From: Chitinophaga pinensis
GTDB taxonomy: Bacteria; Bacteroidota; Bacteroidia; M30B66
Length of the DNA: 7,029 nt
Assembly: GCA_943333015.1 (NCBI GenBank)
Contig: CALQRR010000083.1
Span: forward strand, 1-7,029
Reading direction: 5' to 3'
Made by a program: the position numbers and the translations under genes. Below the pieces are notes generated by a model. It saw only the letters and a program-made list of their open reading frames with translations, was not told the DNA's origin and did no database searches. This document shows, one piece after another, positions 1 to 6,358 of the stretch (position 1 is its first letter; each line of letters opens with the position of its first letter).

Positions 1-1263
1 ACCTGAGATAGCATCACACACCTGAATGATCGGTGAAATCAGACTGGTCATCTCAATTTCATCGTGGTGAGCGCCAATAGCATTACAAACTTCTGGTTTT
101 TCCTTGTACTTCTCTGCCAGCTTCATTCCCAAAAGCGCATGTGGCAAGTCTGGTTCATCGTCAGGCACTTTACCAATATCGTGAAGCAATCCGGCACGTT
201 TGGCAAGTTTGACATTCATGCCCAACTCAGCCGCCATGATTGCACACAAATTGGCTACTTCGCGGGAGTGTTGCAAGAGGTTTTGTCCATAGGATGAACG
301 ATACTTCATACGCCCCACCATGCGGGTTAGCTCCGGATGTAAACCATGAATACCCAAATCGATACAGGTACGTTTACCCGTTTCAATAATTTCTTCTTCG
401 ATCTGACGCTTGGTCTTGGCCACCACTTCCTCAATTCGAGCTGGGTGAATACGTCCATCGGTAACGAGTTGATGCAGTGCCAATCGGGCAACTTCCCGGC
501 GGACGGGATCGAAACAGCTCAGGATGATCGCTTCAGGGGTGTCATCCACAATGATTTCAACTCCTGTTGCAGCTTCAATTGCCCGGATGTTACGGCCTTC
601 ACGACCTATAATTCGTCCCTTCACTTCATCGTTTTCGATGTTGAAGACCGATACAGAATTCTCCACAGCATGCTCGGTGGCAACGCGCTGGATGGTTTGA
701 ACCACAATACGCTTGGCTTCTTTATTTGCCGTAAGCCGCGATTCTTCCATGATGTCCTTGATGTGAGAAGCGGCTTCTGTTTTCGCTTCTTCTTTCAATG
801 CTTCCACCAGTTGATTCCGCGCCTGCTCTGCCGAAAGTCCTGCAATGATTTCCAGTTGTTCCACCTGACGTCGATGTTGTTTGTCAAGTTCAGCCTGCTT
901 TTTAGCGGCCACTTCCAACTGCTGGTTGAGTGCATCACGCTGAGCATCGATCTCCGATTGCTTGCGTTTGGTCTCTTCCAGTTTCTGACTTAGGGTGCTT
1001 TCTTTTTGCTTGGCTCTGTTTTCAGATTGTAACACTTCGTTATTACGAGCCTGAATCGCTTTTTCATGCTCCGTTTTAAGTTGAAGGAAGCGTTCCTTCG
1101 CCTGCAGCATTTTGTCTTTCTTGATCACTTCGGCCTCAGCCTCCGCTTCTCTGACCAATTGCACACTTTTTTGCTCGATGTTTTTTCGGAGCACCGTCGT
1201 GGCGATGATATATCCTCCTCCGAGGCCTGCAATCGCCAAGATCGCATAAATGAGTATTTCCAT
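1..1263 (-). CDS. rny: Ribonuclease Y, 3' end cut off by window edge
   Basis: RNase Y is a membrane-anchored endoribonuclease that starts mRNA decay at the inner face of the cytoplasmic membrane. The 421 residues present show the family's domain order: an N-terminal membrane segment (about residues 2-23, starting [18 protein letters not shown]), a long charged coiled coil rich in Lys, Glu and Gln (about 25-200), a KH RNA-binding domain with [10 protein letters not shown] at 216-225, and an HD phosphohydrolase domain. Metal-site residues visible in the HD domain are H332 (LLQHSREVA), H361-D362 (LLHDIGK) and H399-H400-D401. The frame is still open at base 1, ending in CDAISG, which in relatives is followed by an ARPGARRE-like stretch, so roughly the last 100 residues of a usual ~520 are missing. 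The start is the ATG at 1261-1263, just before the membrane segment. It lies 61 bases after zapA, probably in the same operon. Identification is very secure. Confidence 0.97.
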   Translation of the reverse strand, partial: MEILIYAILAIAGLGGGYIIATTVLRKNIEQKSVQLVREAEAEAEVIKKDKMLQAKERFLQLKTEHEKAIQARNNEVLQSENRAKQKESTLSQKLEETKRKQSEIDAQRDALNQQLEVAAKKQAELDKQHRRQVEQLEIIAGLSAEQARNQLVEALKEEAKTEAASHIKDIMEESRLTANKEAKRIVVQTIQRVATEHAVENSVSVFNIENDEVKGRIIGREGRNIRAIEAATGVEIIVDDTPEAIILSCFDPVRREVARLALHQLVTDGRIHPARIEEVVAKTKRQIEEEIIETGKRTCIDLGIHGLHPELTRMVGRMKYRSSYGQNLLQHSREVANLCAIMAAELGMNVKLAKRAGLLHDIGKVPDDEPDLPHALLGMKLAEKYKEKPEVCNAIGAHHDEIEMTSLISPIIQVCDAISG

Positions 1264-1266
1264 GTA

Positions 1267-1287
1267 GTTTGTTCGTTTATAACAAAC
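1267..1287 (-). repeat. Perfect inverted repeat just before the rny start
   Basis: Arms GTTTGTT (1267-1273) and AACAAAC (1281-1287) are exact reverse complements with a 7-base loop. On the rny mRNA the hairpin would end three bases before the ATG and cover the normal ribosome landing site. The stem is AT-rich and weak, so an effect on rny translation is only inference. It has no T-run and is not a terminator. Confidence 0.5.
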
Positions 1288-1297
1288 AACCGGTACG

Positions 1298-1314
1298 TCT
1301 CTGATCTTCAGAGA
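1298..1314 (-). repeat. Perfect inverted repeat in the zapA-rny gap
   Basis: TCTCTGA (1298-1304) and TCAGAGA (1308-1314) form a 7-base-pair stem with a 3-base loop, 10 bases after the zapA stop. On the transcribed (minus) strand it is followed by GACGTACCGG, not a run of T, so it is unlikely to be an intrinsic terminator. It could be an RNA processing or stabilising stem between zapA and rny; that is inference. Confidence 0.5.
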
Positions 1315-1324
1315 GAAGAATGCA

Positions 1325-1633
1325 TTATTTCTCGTCCAGAATGCTCGAAATCAACTGATCCATCTCGTCTAAACGAACATGGATCTGATCGTGATTTCCT
1401 GCATTATTTGATTCAAGCTCGATCAATTTTGTTGTAATCTGCAGCGTGCTCATCGCATACAAATCCTGAATATCCTTTACGCCATACTTCGATTCAAACT
1501 CTTTGAGCTTTGAATTGATTAGTTCAGCAGCTTTTTGAACAGTCACAGCTTCTTCCGATTTTACCTTTAACGGGTATTTTCGGTTCGCAAGCTGAATTTC
1601 TATAGATACGTCCTGCATCTGTTTCGTGTTCAT
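1325..1633 (-). CDS. zapA: Cell division protein ZapA
   Basis: ZapA is a small cytoplasmic protein that binds FtsZ and helps bundle protofilaments in the Z-ring. The 102-residue product has the family's usual length and layout: an N-terminal beta-rich head ([15 protein letters not shown], about 10-24), a helix over the [20 protein letters not shown] region (about 32-51), the conserved [12 protein letters not shown] segment (54-65), and a C-terminal helix (about 66-100) that forms the coiled coil in known structures. The start is the ATG at 1631-1633, which overlaps the TGA of the upstream coiled-coil gene in an ATGA. An internal Met at residue 6 is a less likely alternative. The tight coupling to a coiled-coil gene and the following rny match the arrangement known in Bacteroidota. 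Confidence 0.92.
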   Translation of the reverse strand: MNTKQMQDVSIEIQLANRKYPLKVKSEEAVTVQKAAELINSKLKEFESKYGVKDIQDLYAMSTLQITTKLIELESNNAGNHDQIHVRLDEMDQLISSILDEK

Positions 1634-1926
1634 TTATTCAGTAATGCCAGGCATTTGTCAATGTCCCGGATCATTTCATTGATCTTGCCTTTCAGCCCTG
1701 CTGCATCTTCCGTTCCGGAGTCAGCCAGCAATGCCTGGGCGAGTTTTAACGCTTTATTCCCCTCCTCAAGTTGTCGGATATGATCCTGTTGCTTGCGAAT
1801 GGTTTCTGTTAATTTTTGATAATCAGACTTTAAGGCAGAATTTTCTGCTTTCAGCGAGACGTGCAAATGTATCAAATTTTTGATTTTGCCCTCGAGAACG
1901 GCAGATTTCCCAAGAAGATCCATCAT
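1630..1926 (-). CDS. ZapB-like small coiled-coil protein upstream of zapA
   Basis: This 98-residue cytoplasmic protein has no signal peptide or membrane segment. It is mostly one long helix. Leucine sits at every seventh residue at 11, 18, 25, 32, 39, 53, 60 and 67, with only Gln46 breaking the series. Asn occurs in the buried-type positions 29 and 57 inside E-N-x-x-L and G-N-x-x-L patterns, as in parallel dimeric coiled coils. A short linker (about 69-77) is followed by a second conserved-looking helix ending [17 protein letters not shown]. Its stop overlaps the zapA start by four bases, so the two are probably made together. Small coiled-coil partners of ZapA such as ZapB are known in Proteobacteria; the role here is inferred from shape and context, not from clear sequence homology. 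The start could be either of two adjacent ATGs (1924-1926 or 1921-1923). Confidence 0.75.
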   Translation of the reverse strand: MMDLLGKSAVLEGKIKNLIHLHVSLKAENSALKSDYQKLTETIRKQQDHIRQLEEGNKALKLAQALLADSGTEDAAGLKGKINEMIRDIDKCLALLNK

Positions 1927-2036
1927 AATGCTGTTTGCCTGAAGTGTTAATTAACGGGCTTAAAAGTATTTATTTTCCGCGGCATCCAGAGCCTTTCTCC
2001 CAATAATTTGCAAAGGCAAGTCGTTGTACCCTGAAG
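1927..2036. promoter_or_regulatory. Divergent intergenic region between the zapA block and the M23 gene
   Basis: These 110 bases separate two outward-facing gene blocks, so promoters for both should lie here. On the plus strand, TAATTTG at 2004-2010 is one base short of the Bacteroidota -7 consensus TAnnTTTG and would give a leader of about 20 bases. On the minus strand, TACTTTTA (1968 to 1961) matches seven of eight consensus positions. I see no convincing -33 TTTG element for either. The region also holds a 10-base palindrome at 1946-1955. The promoters are inferred from layout; the exact elements are weak. Confidence 0.45.
1946..1955. promoter_or_regulatory. Palindrome GTTAATTAAC, possible operator
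   Basis: A perfect 10-base palindrome lies 20 bases upstream of the coiled-coil gene start and just downstream of the weak minus-strand -7 match. Its position would suit a repressor site, but so short an AT-rich palindrome can arise by chance. Confidence 0.25.
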
Positions 2037-3773
2037 ATGAGGTGGAAGATTTTATGTATGTGTCTGATTGGTTATACGTTAGCGATTTCGCAAAACGTAC
2101 CGCAAGGGCTATTTTCTGCCCCCATGTCTATCCCATTAACCATCACAGCAGGCTTTGGTGAAATTCGTCCCAATCACTTTCATTCCGGTATCGATTTCTC
2201 CACCCAGGGCCGGAATCAAGCGGTTCTTGCTGTTGAGGAGGGGTATATAAGCCGCATCAAAATTTCAGCATCCGGCTATGGAAACGCACTTTACATCAAT
2301 CATCCCAACGGCATGACCACTGTTTACGGTCACCTTTCAACATTCAACGACACAATCAACCAATATGTCAATCTGATTCAGCAACAAGGACGCGAATACG
2401 AAGTGGATGTGTTGCCCGATCCGCTCGATTTTCCCGTCAAGCGCCAGCAATTCATTGGTTGGAGTGGGAATTCAGGATCATCCTCTGCGCCCCATCTGCA
2501 TTTCGAAATACGGGATCAAGGGTTCGAAAATGTGCTCAATCCTTTGCTGTTTGGGTATGGAGAAAAAGATAACATCGCACCTGATATTTCAGCGGTCTCT
2601 ATATTCCCAATGGAGGGCTATGGTCGTGTCAACGAATTAAAAGTTCCAGCAAACTTCCCACTTGTTGTTAATAAGAAGACGAAGAAAAAAGGACTTTCTC
2701 AAAAAGTGAAAATGCCCATCGTTTCGGGTTGGGTAGGGTTTGGGTTTCAGGGTGGAGATGTTATCGGTAAAATCACCAGTAAAACAGGCATTTTTAAAAT
2801 TCAATTACTGATCGATTCCAACGAAGTTTTCCAAGCCCGTTTTGATGAATTCTCGTTCGATGAAACCCGAAGTGTGAATGCCTATCAGGATTATCCGGAG
2901 CGCATTCGAACAAAACGGAAAATCCAACGCTGTGTCGTTCCCGTAAATCCCATGATCGGTATTTATAAGAAGAGCCGAAACAGCGGTTACTACTATTTTA
3001 ACGAAGACCGGATTTACTCTATCGTTTATATGCTGACGGATCTAAATGGAAATACAAGCACGTTTAACCTCAAGGTTCGAGGGAAGGCTCCTGATTGGGG
3101 TTCCGCAGGAATGCGCGGAAGTGCTGTTTCTTCTTTGGTATTACCAGGCGTTTCCCAGCAATTGGCATTGCCTGATTTTCAGGCGGATTTTCAGGCGGAA
3201 TCCTTATTTGATTCTACCTGGGTGAAGTTGGTTCGAGCCAATATTCCCAACAGCTATTCTCCGCTCATCGAACTGGGCAGTAAATATGTTCCGGTCAACC
3301 AAGCCATTCGTCTTCGATTTCTCCCTGCCGTTTCACCTGATTCCATTCAATCGAAATTGATTATCACTCAGAAAAAAGGCAGTTCATTTTCTGGTTTAAA
3401 AAGCAACTGGTCGGGACAATGGCTAGAAGCTGAAACGTTTGAGTTTGGAGATTTTCAGGTGCATGCCGATACTGTTGCTCCTGTTGTAAAAGTAATCCCG
3501 CAAATCCTCCGCAAGAAACGCAAGAAAATACCGTTAAAGTCAACAGCAACGGGCCGAATCAATATCCATATTTCTGACCGCCTTTCGGGTGTGGCTTCAA
3601 TGCAAGCAGCTCTCAATGGGAATTGGATTTTACTTGAACCTGGCAGCAGCGCCGGAATGTGGACCTATCGCTTTCCGGATGAATTACCCGCGGGGATACA
3701 TGAATTAAGAATTGAAGCAATTGATGGCGTCGGAAACTCAAGCCTACTCAATCTTCAGCTCGAGAAGCCCTAG
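2037..3773 (+). CDS. M23 family metallopeptidase, long Bacteroidota form
   Basis: This is a probable secreted zinc peptidase acting on peptidoglycan cross-links in the periplasm, or a regulator of such enzymes. A signal-peptide-like start (residues 1-18, MRWKILCMCLIGYTLAIS) precedes the LytM/M23 domain (about 33-175). All key residues are present: H49 and D53 in HSGID, H99 in YGHL, and H153 and H155 in PHLHFE, so it should be catalytically competent. A stretch of about 45 residues between YGHL and PHLHFE is longer than in minimal M23 domains. The remaining ~400 residues are beta-rich without a motif I can name; the end (from about 480, with TGRINIHISDRLSGV and IEAIDGVGN) looks like an Ig-like domain. 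At 578 residues it fits the long M23 proteins of this phylum. The ATG start gives an intact signal peptide. It stands alone at the head of the plus-strand block, divergent from the zapA block. Confidence 0.9.
   Translation: MRWKILCMCLIGYTLAISQNVPQGLFSAPMSIPLTITAGFGEIRPNHFHSGIDFSTQGRNQAVLAVEEGYISRIKISASGYGNALYINHPNGMTTVYGHLSTFNDTINQYVNLIQQQGREYEVDVLPDPLDFPVKRQQFIGWSGNSGSSSAPHLHFEIRDQGFENVLNPLLFGYGEKDNIAPDISAVSIFPMEGYGRVNELKVPANFPLVVNKKTKKKGLSQKVKMPIVSGWVGFGFQGGDVIGKITSKTGIFKIQLLIDSNEVFQARFDEFSFDETRSVNAYQDYPERIRTKRKIQRCVVPVNPMIGIYKKSRNSGYYYFNEDRIYSIVYMLTDLNGNTSTFNLKVRGKAPDWGSAGMRGSAVSSLVLPGVSQQLALPDFQADFQAESLFDSTWVKLVRANIPNSYSPLIELGSKYVPVNQAIRLRFLPAVSPDSIQSKLIITQKKGSSFSGLKSNWSGQWLEAETFEFGDFQVHADTVAPVVKVIPQILRKKRKKIPLKSTATGRINIHISDRLSGVASMQAALNGNWILLEPGSSAGMWTYRFPDELPAGIHELRIEAIDGVGNSSLLNLQLEKP
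3174..3197 (+). repeat. 12-base tandem duplication inside the M23 gene
   Basis: GATTTTCAGGCG occurs twice in direct succession (3174-3185 and 3186-3197) and encodes Asp-Phe-Gln-Ala twice. The copies are identical and keep the frame, which suggests a recent slippage duplication in the poorly conserved C-terminal part of the protein. Confidence 0.85.
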
Positions 3774-3797
3774 TGCAAGTGTCTTATAAAGAATACG

Positions 3798-3805
3798 TAT
3801 TTTTG
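3798..3805 (+). promoter_or_regulatory. Possible Bacteroidota -7 promoter element before the MORN gene
   Basis: TATTTTTG is an exact match to the known Bacteroidota -7 consensus TAnnTTTG, in the 42-base gap between the M23 and MORN genes. It ends 10 bases before the ATG, so transcription from it would give a very short leader. No TTTG stands about 19-21 bases further upstream, so the promoter would be partial. If real, the MORN-mnmA block can be transcribed separately from the M23 gene. Confidence 0.35.
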
Positions 3806-3815
3806 TCAACTTGTT

Positions 3816-4565
3816 ATGCGCCCAATCCAACTCTTCCTTCTGTTTCTCCTGGCCTTTGGCTTTTTCAATACTGTCTCAGCACAGGCTGAATTAAATAAGA
3901 CCGATTCTAAAGGACGAAAGCAGGGTTTCTGGCGGAAAAATTTTCCCGATGGAACGCCCCGCTATGAAGGGAATTTCAAAGACAATCAGCCAGCAGGTAT
4001 TTTTCGGTATTTTCAAGAAACCGGGGAGCTGAAAATGGTATGCTATTATTCCGATAAAGGTCGGCGATCGCATGCCAAAGGGTTTGATATCAAAGGCAAT
4101 ATGATCTCTGATGGTAATTATTATGAACAGAAAAAAGACTCTGTCTGGACGTTCTACAATGAAGTCAAACAGGTTGTTTCCCGCGAGACTTACAACAAAG
4201 GTATCCGCACAGGTATTTGGTATGTGTATTATCCAGAGGGAAATGTGTCCGAGGAAATGACGTATGTAAAGGACAAACGTCACGGGCCGTGGTTGCAATA
4301 TTTCGAAGATAGCTCCAAACGCATGACCGCCAATTACAAGGAGGGCTTGCTGCATGGTAAAATGATTTACTACCATGCAAACGGCAAAATGAAGCTGTCG
4401 GGAAACTATGTCGAGGATTTGCGGCAAGGAACCTGGTATCATTTTGATGAATCAGGGAACCTTACCGAATCAGAGGTGTTTAAAAATGGGGTTTCTGAAA
4501 AACCCAACATTCAAAAATTCGAAAAGCTCGATAAGGACGAGCAAGAAATATTACCCGGACAATGA
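3816..4565 (+). CDS. Secreted MORN-repeat protein (YwqK-like repeats)
   Basis: The function is not known. A clear signal peptide (residues 1-22, hydrophobic run LFLLFLLAFGFF, ending VSA before Gln23) sends it out of the cytoplasm. The rest is built of MORN_2-type repeats, a beta-hairpin unit of the form G-x-W-x-x-Y...G...Y. The repeat-start position recurs every 24 residues with no slippage: 37, 61, 85, 109, 133, 157, 181 and 205. Units at 37, 133, 157 and 205 have Gly-x-Trp, 61 has Gly-Ile-Phe, 109 Ser-Val-Trp, 181 Gly-Lys-Met, and 85 is degenerate. A charged tail follows (about 227-249). Such proteins are often labelled YwqK-family antitoxins, but a secreted protein with no toxin gene beside it does not support that role. 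The stop overlaps the mnmA start in an ATGA, so the two are probably translated together. Confidence 0.88.
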   Translation: MRPIQLFLLFLLAFGFFNTVSAQAELNKTDSKGRKQGFWRKNFPDGTPRYEGNFKDNQPAGIFRYFQETGELKMVCYYSDKGRRSHAKGFDIKGNMISDGNYYEQKKDSVWTFYNEVKQVVSRETYNKGIRTGIWYVYYPEGNVSEEMTYVKDKRHGPWLQYFEDSSKRMTANYKEGLLHGKMIYYHANGKMKLSGNYVEDLRQGTWYHFDESGNLTESEVFKNGVSEKPNIQKFEKLDKDEQEILPGQ

Positions 4566-5656
4566 GCAGGAACGGAAAAATACTGGTGGCAATGAGTGGT
4601 GGAGTAGACAGTTCTGTCGCTGCGATGATGTTGCATGAAGAAGGATATGAAGTCATAGGAATCACCATGAAAACCTGGGATTATGCCAGCTCTGGTGGTT
4701 CCAAAAAGGAAACAGGTTGCTGTAGTCTTGATTCTATCAACGACGCCCGCAGCTTAGCTGTGCGTTTCGGGTTTCCCCATTTCATCCTCGATATCCGAAA
4801 TGAATTTGGTGAATACATCATCAATAATTTTGTGGATGAATACATCGCTGGTCGAACGCCCAATCCCTGTGTGCTCTGCAATACACACATCAAATGGGAA
4901 GCTTTACTCAAACGGGCCGATATGCTCGATTGCGAGTTCATCGCCACAGGACATTATGCGCAGCATCGTTTGCAGGACAATGGTCGGTATGTGATTTCGC
5001 GCGGACTGGATCTCAGTAAGGATCAATCCTACGTGTTGTGGGGATTGAGTCAGGAAAGTCTGGCCCGAACACGTTTCCCGCTTGGTGGATTCCGGAAAAG
5101 TGAAATTCGTCAAATGGCAGCCGACAGTGGTTTCATCGATCTTGCGAATAAAAGTGAGAGTTACGAAATCTGTTTTGTCCCCGATAATGATTACAGAGGT
5201 TTTCTCAAACGTCAGGTTCCTGGATTAGAGGAGAAAGTGGATGGTGGTGATTTTGTGCTTTCCGATGGAACGGTTATTGGCAAGCATCGTGGATACCCTT
5301 TTTACACGGTAGGACAGCGGAAAGGGCTCGAGATTGCACTTGGACGTCCGGTGTTTGTGCTCGACATCAATCCGGAAACCAACACGGTTATTTTGGGTGA
5401 AAAAGAAGAGCTTGTAAAACACACCATGAATGTTCGCGATGTGAATCTGATGAAATATGCTGAGCTTCCAGAGGATTTTCAATCATTGACGAAAATTCGG
5501 TACAAACATGAAGGGACCATGAGCATGCTCAACATGCGGCCGGATGGCTTGATGCAAGTCGATTTTCTGGAAGCCGTTTCGGGCGTTGCCCCCGGTCAAT
5601 CAGCAGTATTTTACGAAGGCAACGATCTCGTTGGTGGAGGTTTCATCAAAAAATAA
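4562..5656 (+). CDS. mnmA: tRNA-specific 2-thiouridylase MnmA
   Basis: MnmA uses ATP and a relayed sulfur to convert U34 of the Lys, Glu and Gln tRNAs to 2-thiouridine in the cytoplasm. The 364-residue product has the usual family length. Visible motifs are the PP-loop SGGVDSS (12-18), CCSLDSINDAR (53-63), NPCVLCN (101-107), TGHYA (129-133), KDQSYVLWGL (153-162), ESYEICF (199-205) and TVGQRKGL (249-256). The catalytic pair is C106 (equivalent to E. coli C102) and C204 (equivalent to E. coli C199). The ESYEICF form replaces the DSTGICF of E. coli and is typical of Bacteroidota. C103 is an extra cysteine three residues before C106. The C-terminal beta-barrel domains (about 210-364) are complete. 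The ATG overlaps the MORN gene stop by four bases; the start is supported by the PP-loop sitting at the usual distance from the N-terminus. Confidence 0.97.
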   Translation: MSRNGKILVAMSGGVDSSVAAMMLHEEGYEVIGITMKTWDYASSGGSKKETGCCSLDSINDARSLAVRFGFPHFILDIRNEFGEYIINNFVDEYIAGRTPNPCVLCNTHIKWEALLKRADMLDCEFIATGHYAQHRLQDNGRYVISRGLDLSKDQSYVLWGLSQESLARTRFPLGGFRKSEIRQMAADSGFIDLANKSESYEICFVPDNDYRGFLKRQVPGLEEKVDGGDFVLSDGTVIGKHRGYPFYTVGQRKGLEIALGRPVFVLDINPETNTVILGEKEELVKHTMNVRDVNLMKYAELPEDFQSLTKIRYKHEGTMSMLNMRPDGLMQVDFLEAVSGVAPGQSAVFYEGNDLVGGGFIKK

Positions 5657-5671
5657 TACCCATAAAACGGC

Positions 5672-6358
5672 ATGCTAAAACGTTATATTCTTCCCGCTCT
5701 GGCTGTGTTTGCTCTTATCCTAGCGGGTTCCTGCAAAAAGGATTCTGTTCTGGCACCTGAGCCGTTTTATAGAAACTATTTTCCAGATGCTGTTGGATCA
5801 TACATTATATATGATTGCGATTCGATCATTTACGATGATTTCACGCAAACGGTTGATACCAATTCGTTCCTCATTAAGGAATATTTCCAATCGGCGTTCA
5901 TCGATAATTCTGGACGAGAGGCCATTCGCATGGAACGTTGGAAGAAACCTGCTGACAGTTTGGGTTGGTTCTTAAAGGATGTTTGGTTTTTGGTTAAAAC
6001 CGATGCACAGATTGAGAAAGTGGAAGAAGATGTCCGCATTATCAAGCTGGTTTTCCCTGTCCGCAATGGTGTCGAATGGAATGCCAATGCTCTCAATACA
6101 TCAGATGCTAGGACGGTTACCATGGAAAAAGCACACGAAGCATTCACCACCGGCGTTTTAAGTTTTGATTCAACGGTTACGGTTGTCAATACCGATCCTC
6201 AGAATCTTGTTTCTGAATACCGCTCCACGGAGGTTTTTGCAGCCAATGTAGGAATGGTATACAAGCGTTTGGTCGATGTTGCATTTGTTGTTCCCACGCC
6301 TGAAATTAAACGTGGAGTTGTCTTTACCATGAAAGCCATTGAAACAGGTATCGAATGA
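5672..6358 (+). CDS. Lipoprotein of unknown function
   Basis: I do not recognise a named family. The 228-residue product begins with a lipoprotein signal: positive start (MLKR), a hydrophobic run (about 5-18), and the lipobox AGSC with the lipidated Cys at residue 21. The mature end reads Cys-Lys-Lys-Asp, a style common in Bacteroidota lipoproteins; the acidic surface-export signal known from this phylum is only partly matched, so periplasmic or surface location is open. The mature part begins with an aromatic, acidic stretch (about 32-56: FYRNYFP, GSYIIYDCDSIIYDDF) and continues as a probable beta-rich domain; the only other cysteine is at about residue 49. It starts 15 bases after mnmA, and its stop overlaps the S8 peptidase start, so it is probably co-translated with that exported enzyme and may act with it; that link is inference. 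Confidence 0.82.
   Translation: MLKRYILPALAVFALILAGSCKKDSVLAPEPFYRNYFPDAVGSYIIYDCDSIIYDDFTQTVDTNSFLIKEYFQSAFIDNSGREAIRMERWKKPADSLGWFLKDVWFLVKTDAQIEKVEEDVRIIKLVFPVRNGVEWNANALNTSDARTVTMEKAHEAFTTGVLSFDSTVTVVNTDPQNLVSEYRSTEVFAANVGMVYKRLVDVAFVVPTPEIKRGVVFTMKAIETGIE

Noticed and set aside
346..993. A 215-codon open frame on the plus strand
   Set aside because: It lies wholly antisense to rny, whose KH and HD motifs are unmistakable, and its product (Phe- and Cys-rich) looks like no protein; it is a shadow frame.
1298..1314. Intrinsic terminator after zapA
   Set aside because: The stem is followed by GACGTACCGG on the transcribed strand, with no run of T.
1264..1324. A 6S RNA gene next to zapA, as in E. 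coli
   Set aside because: The gap is only 61 bases, far too short for a 6S RNA of about 180 bases, and lacks the long bubbled hairpin.
3891..4442. A 183-codon open frame on the minus strand
   Set aside because: It is antisense to the MORN-repeat gene and owes its length to that gene's codon pattern; there is no motif in it.
3816..4565. Toxin-antitoxin system suggested by the YwqK-type repeats
   Set aside because: The protein has a signal peptide and neither neighbour (M23 peptidase, mnmA) is a toxin; the label is a database habit for these repeats.
5830..6189. A 119-codon minus-strand frame opposite the lipoprotein gene
   Set aside because: It is antisense to a frame with a clear signal peptide and tight junctions on both sides, and shows no recognisable domain.
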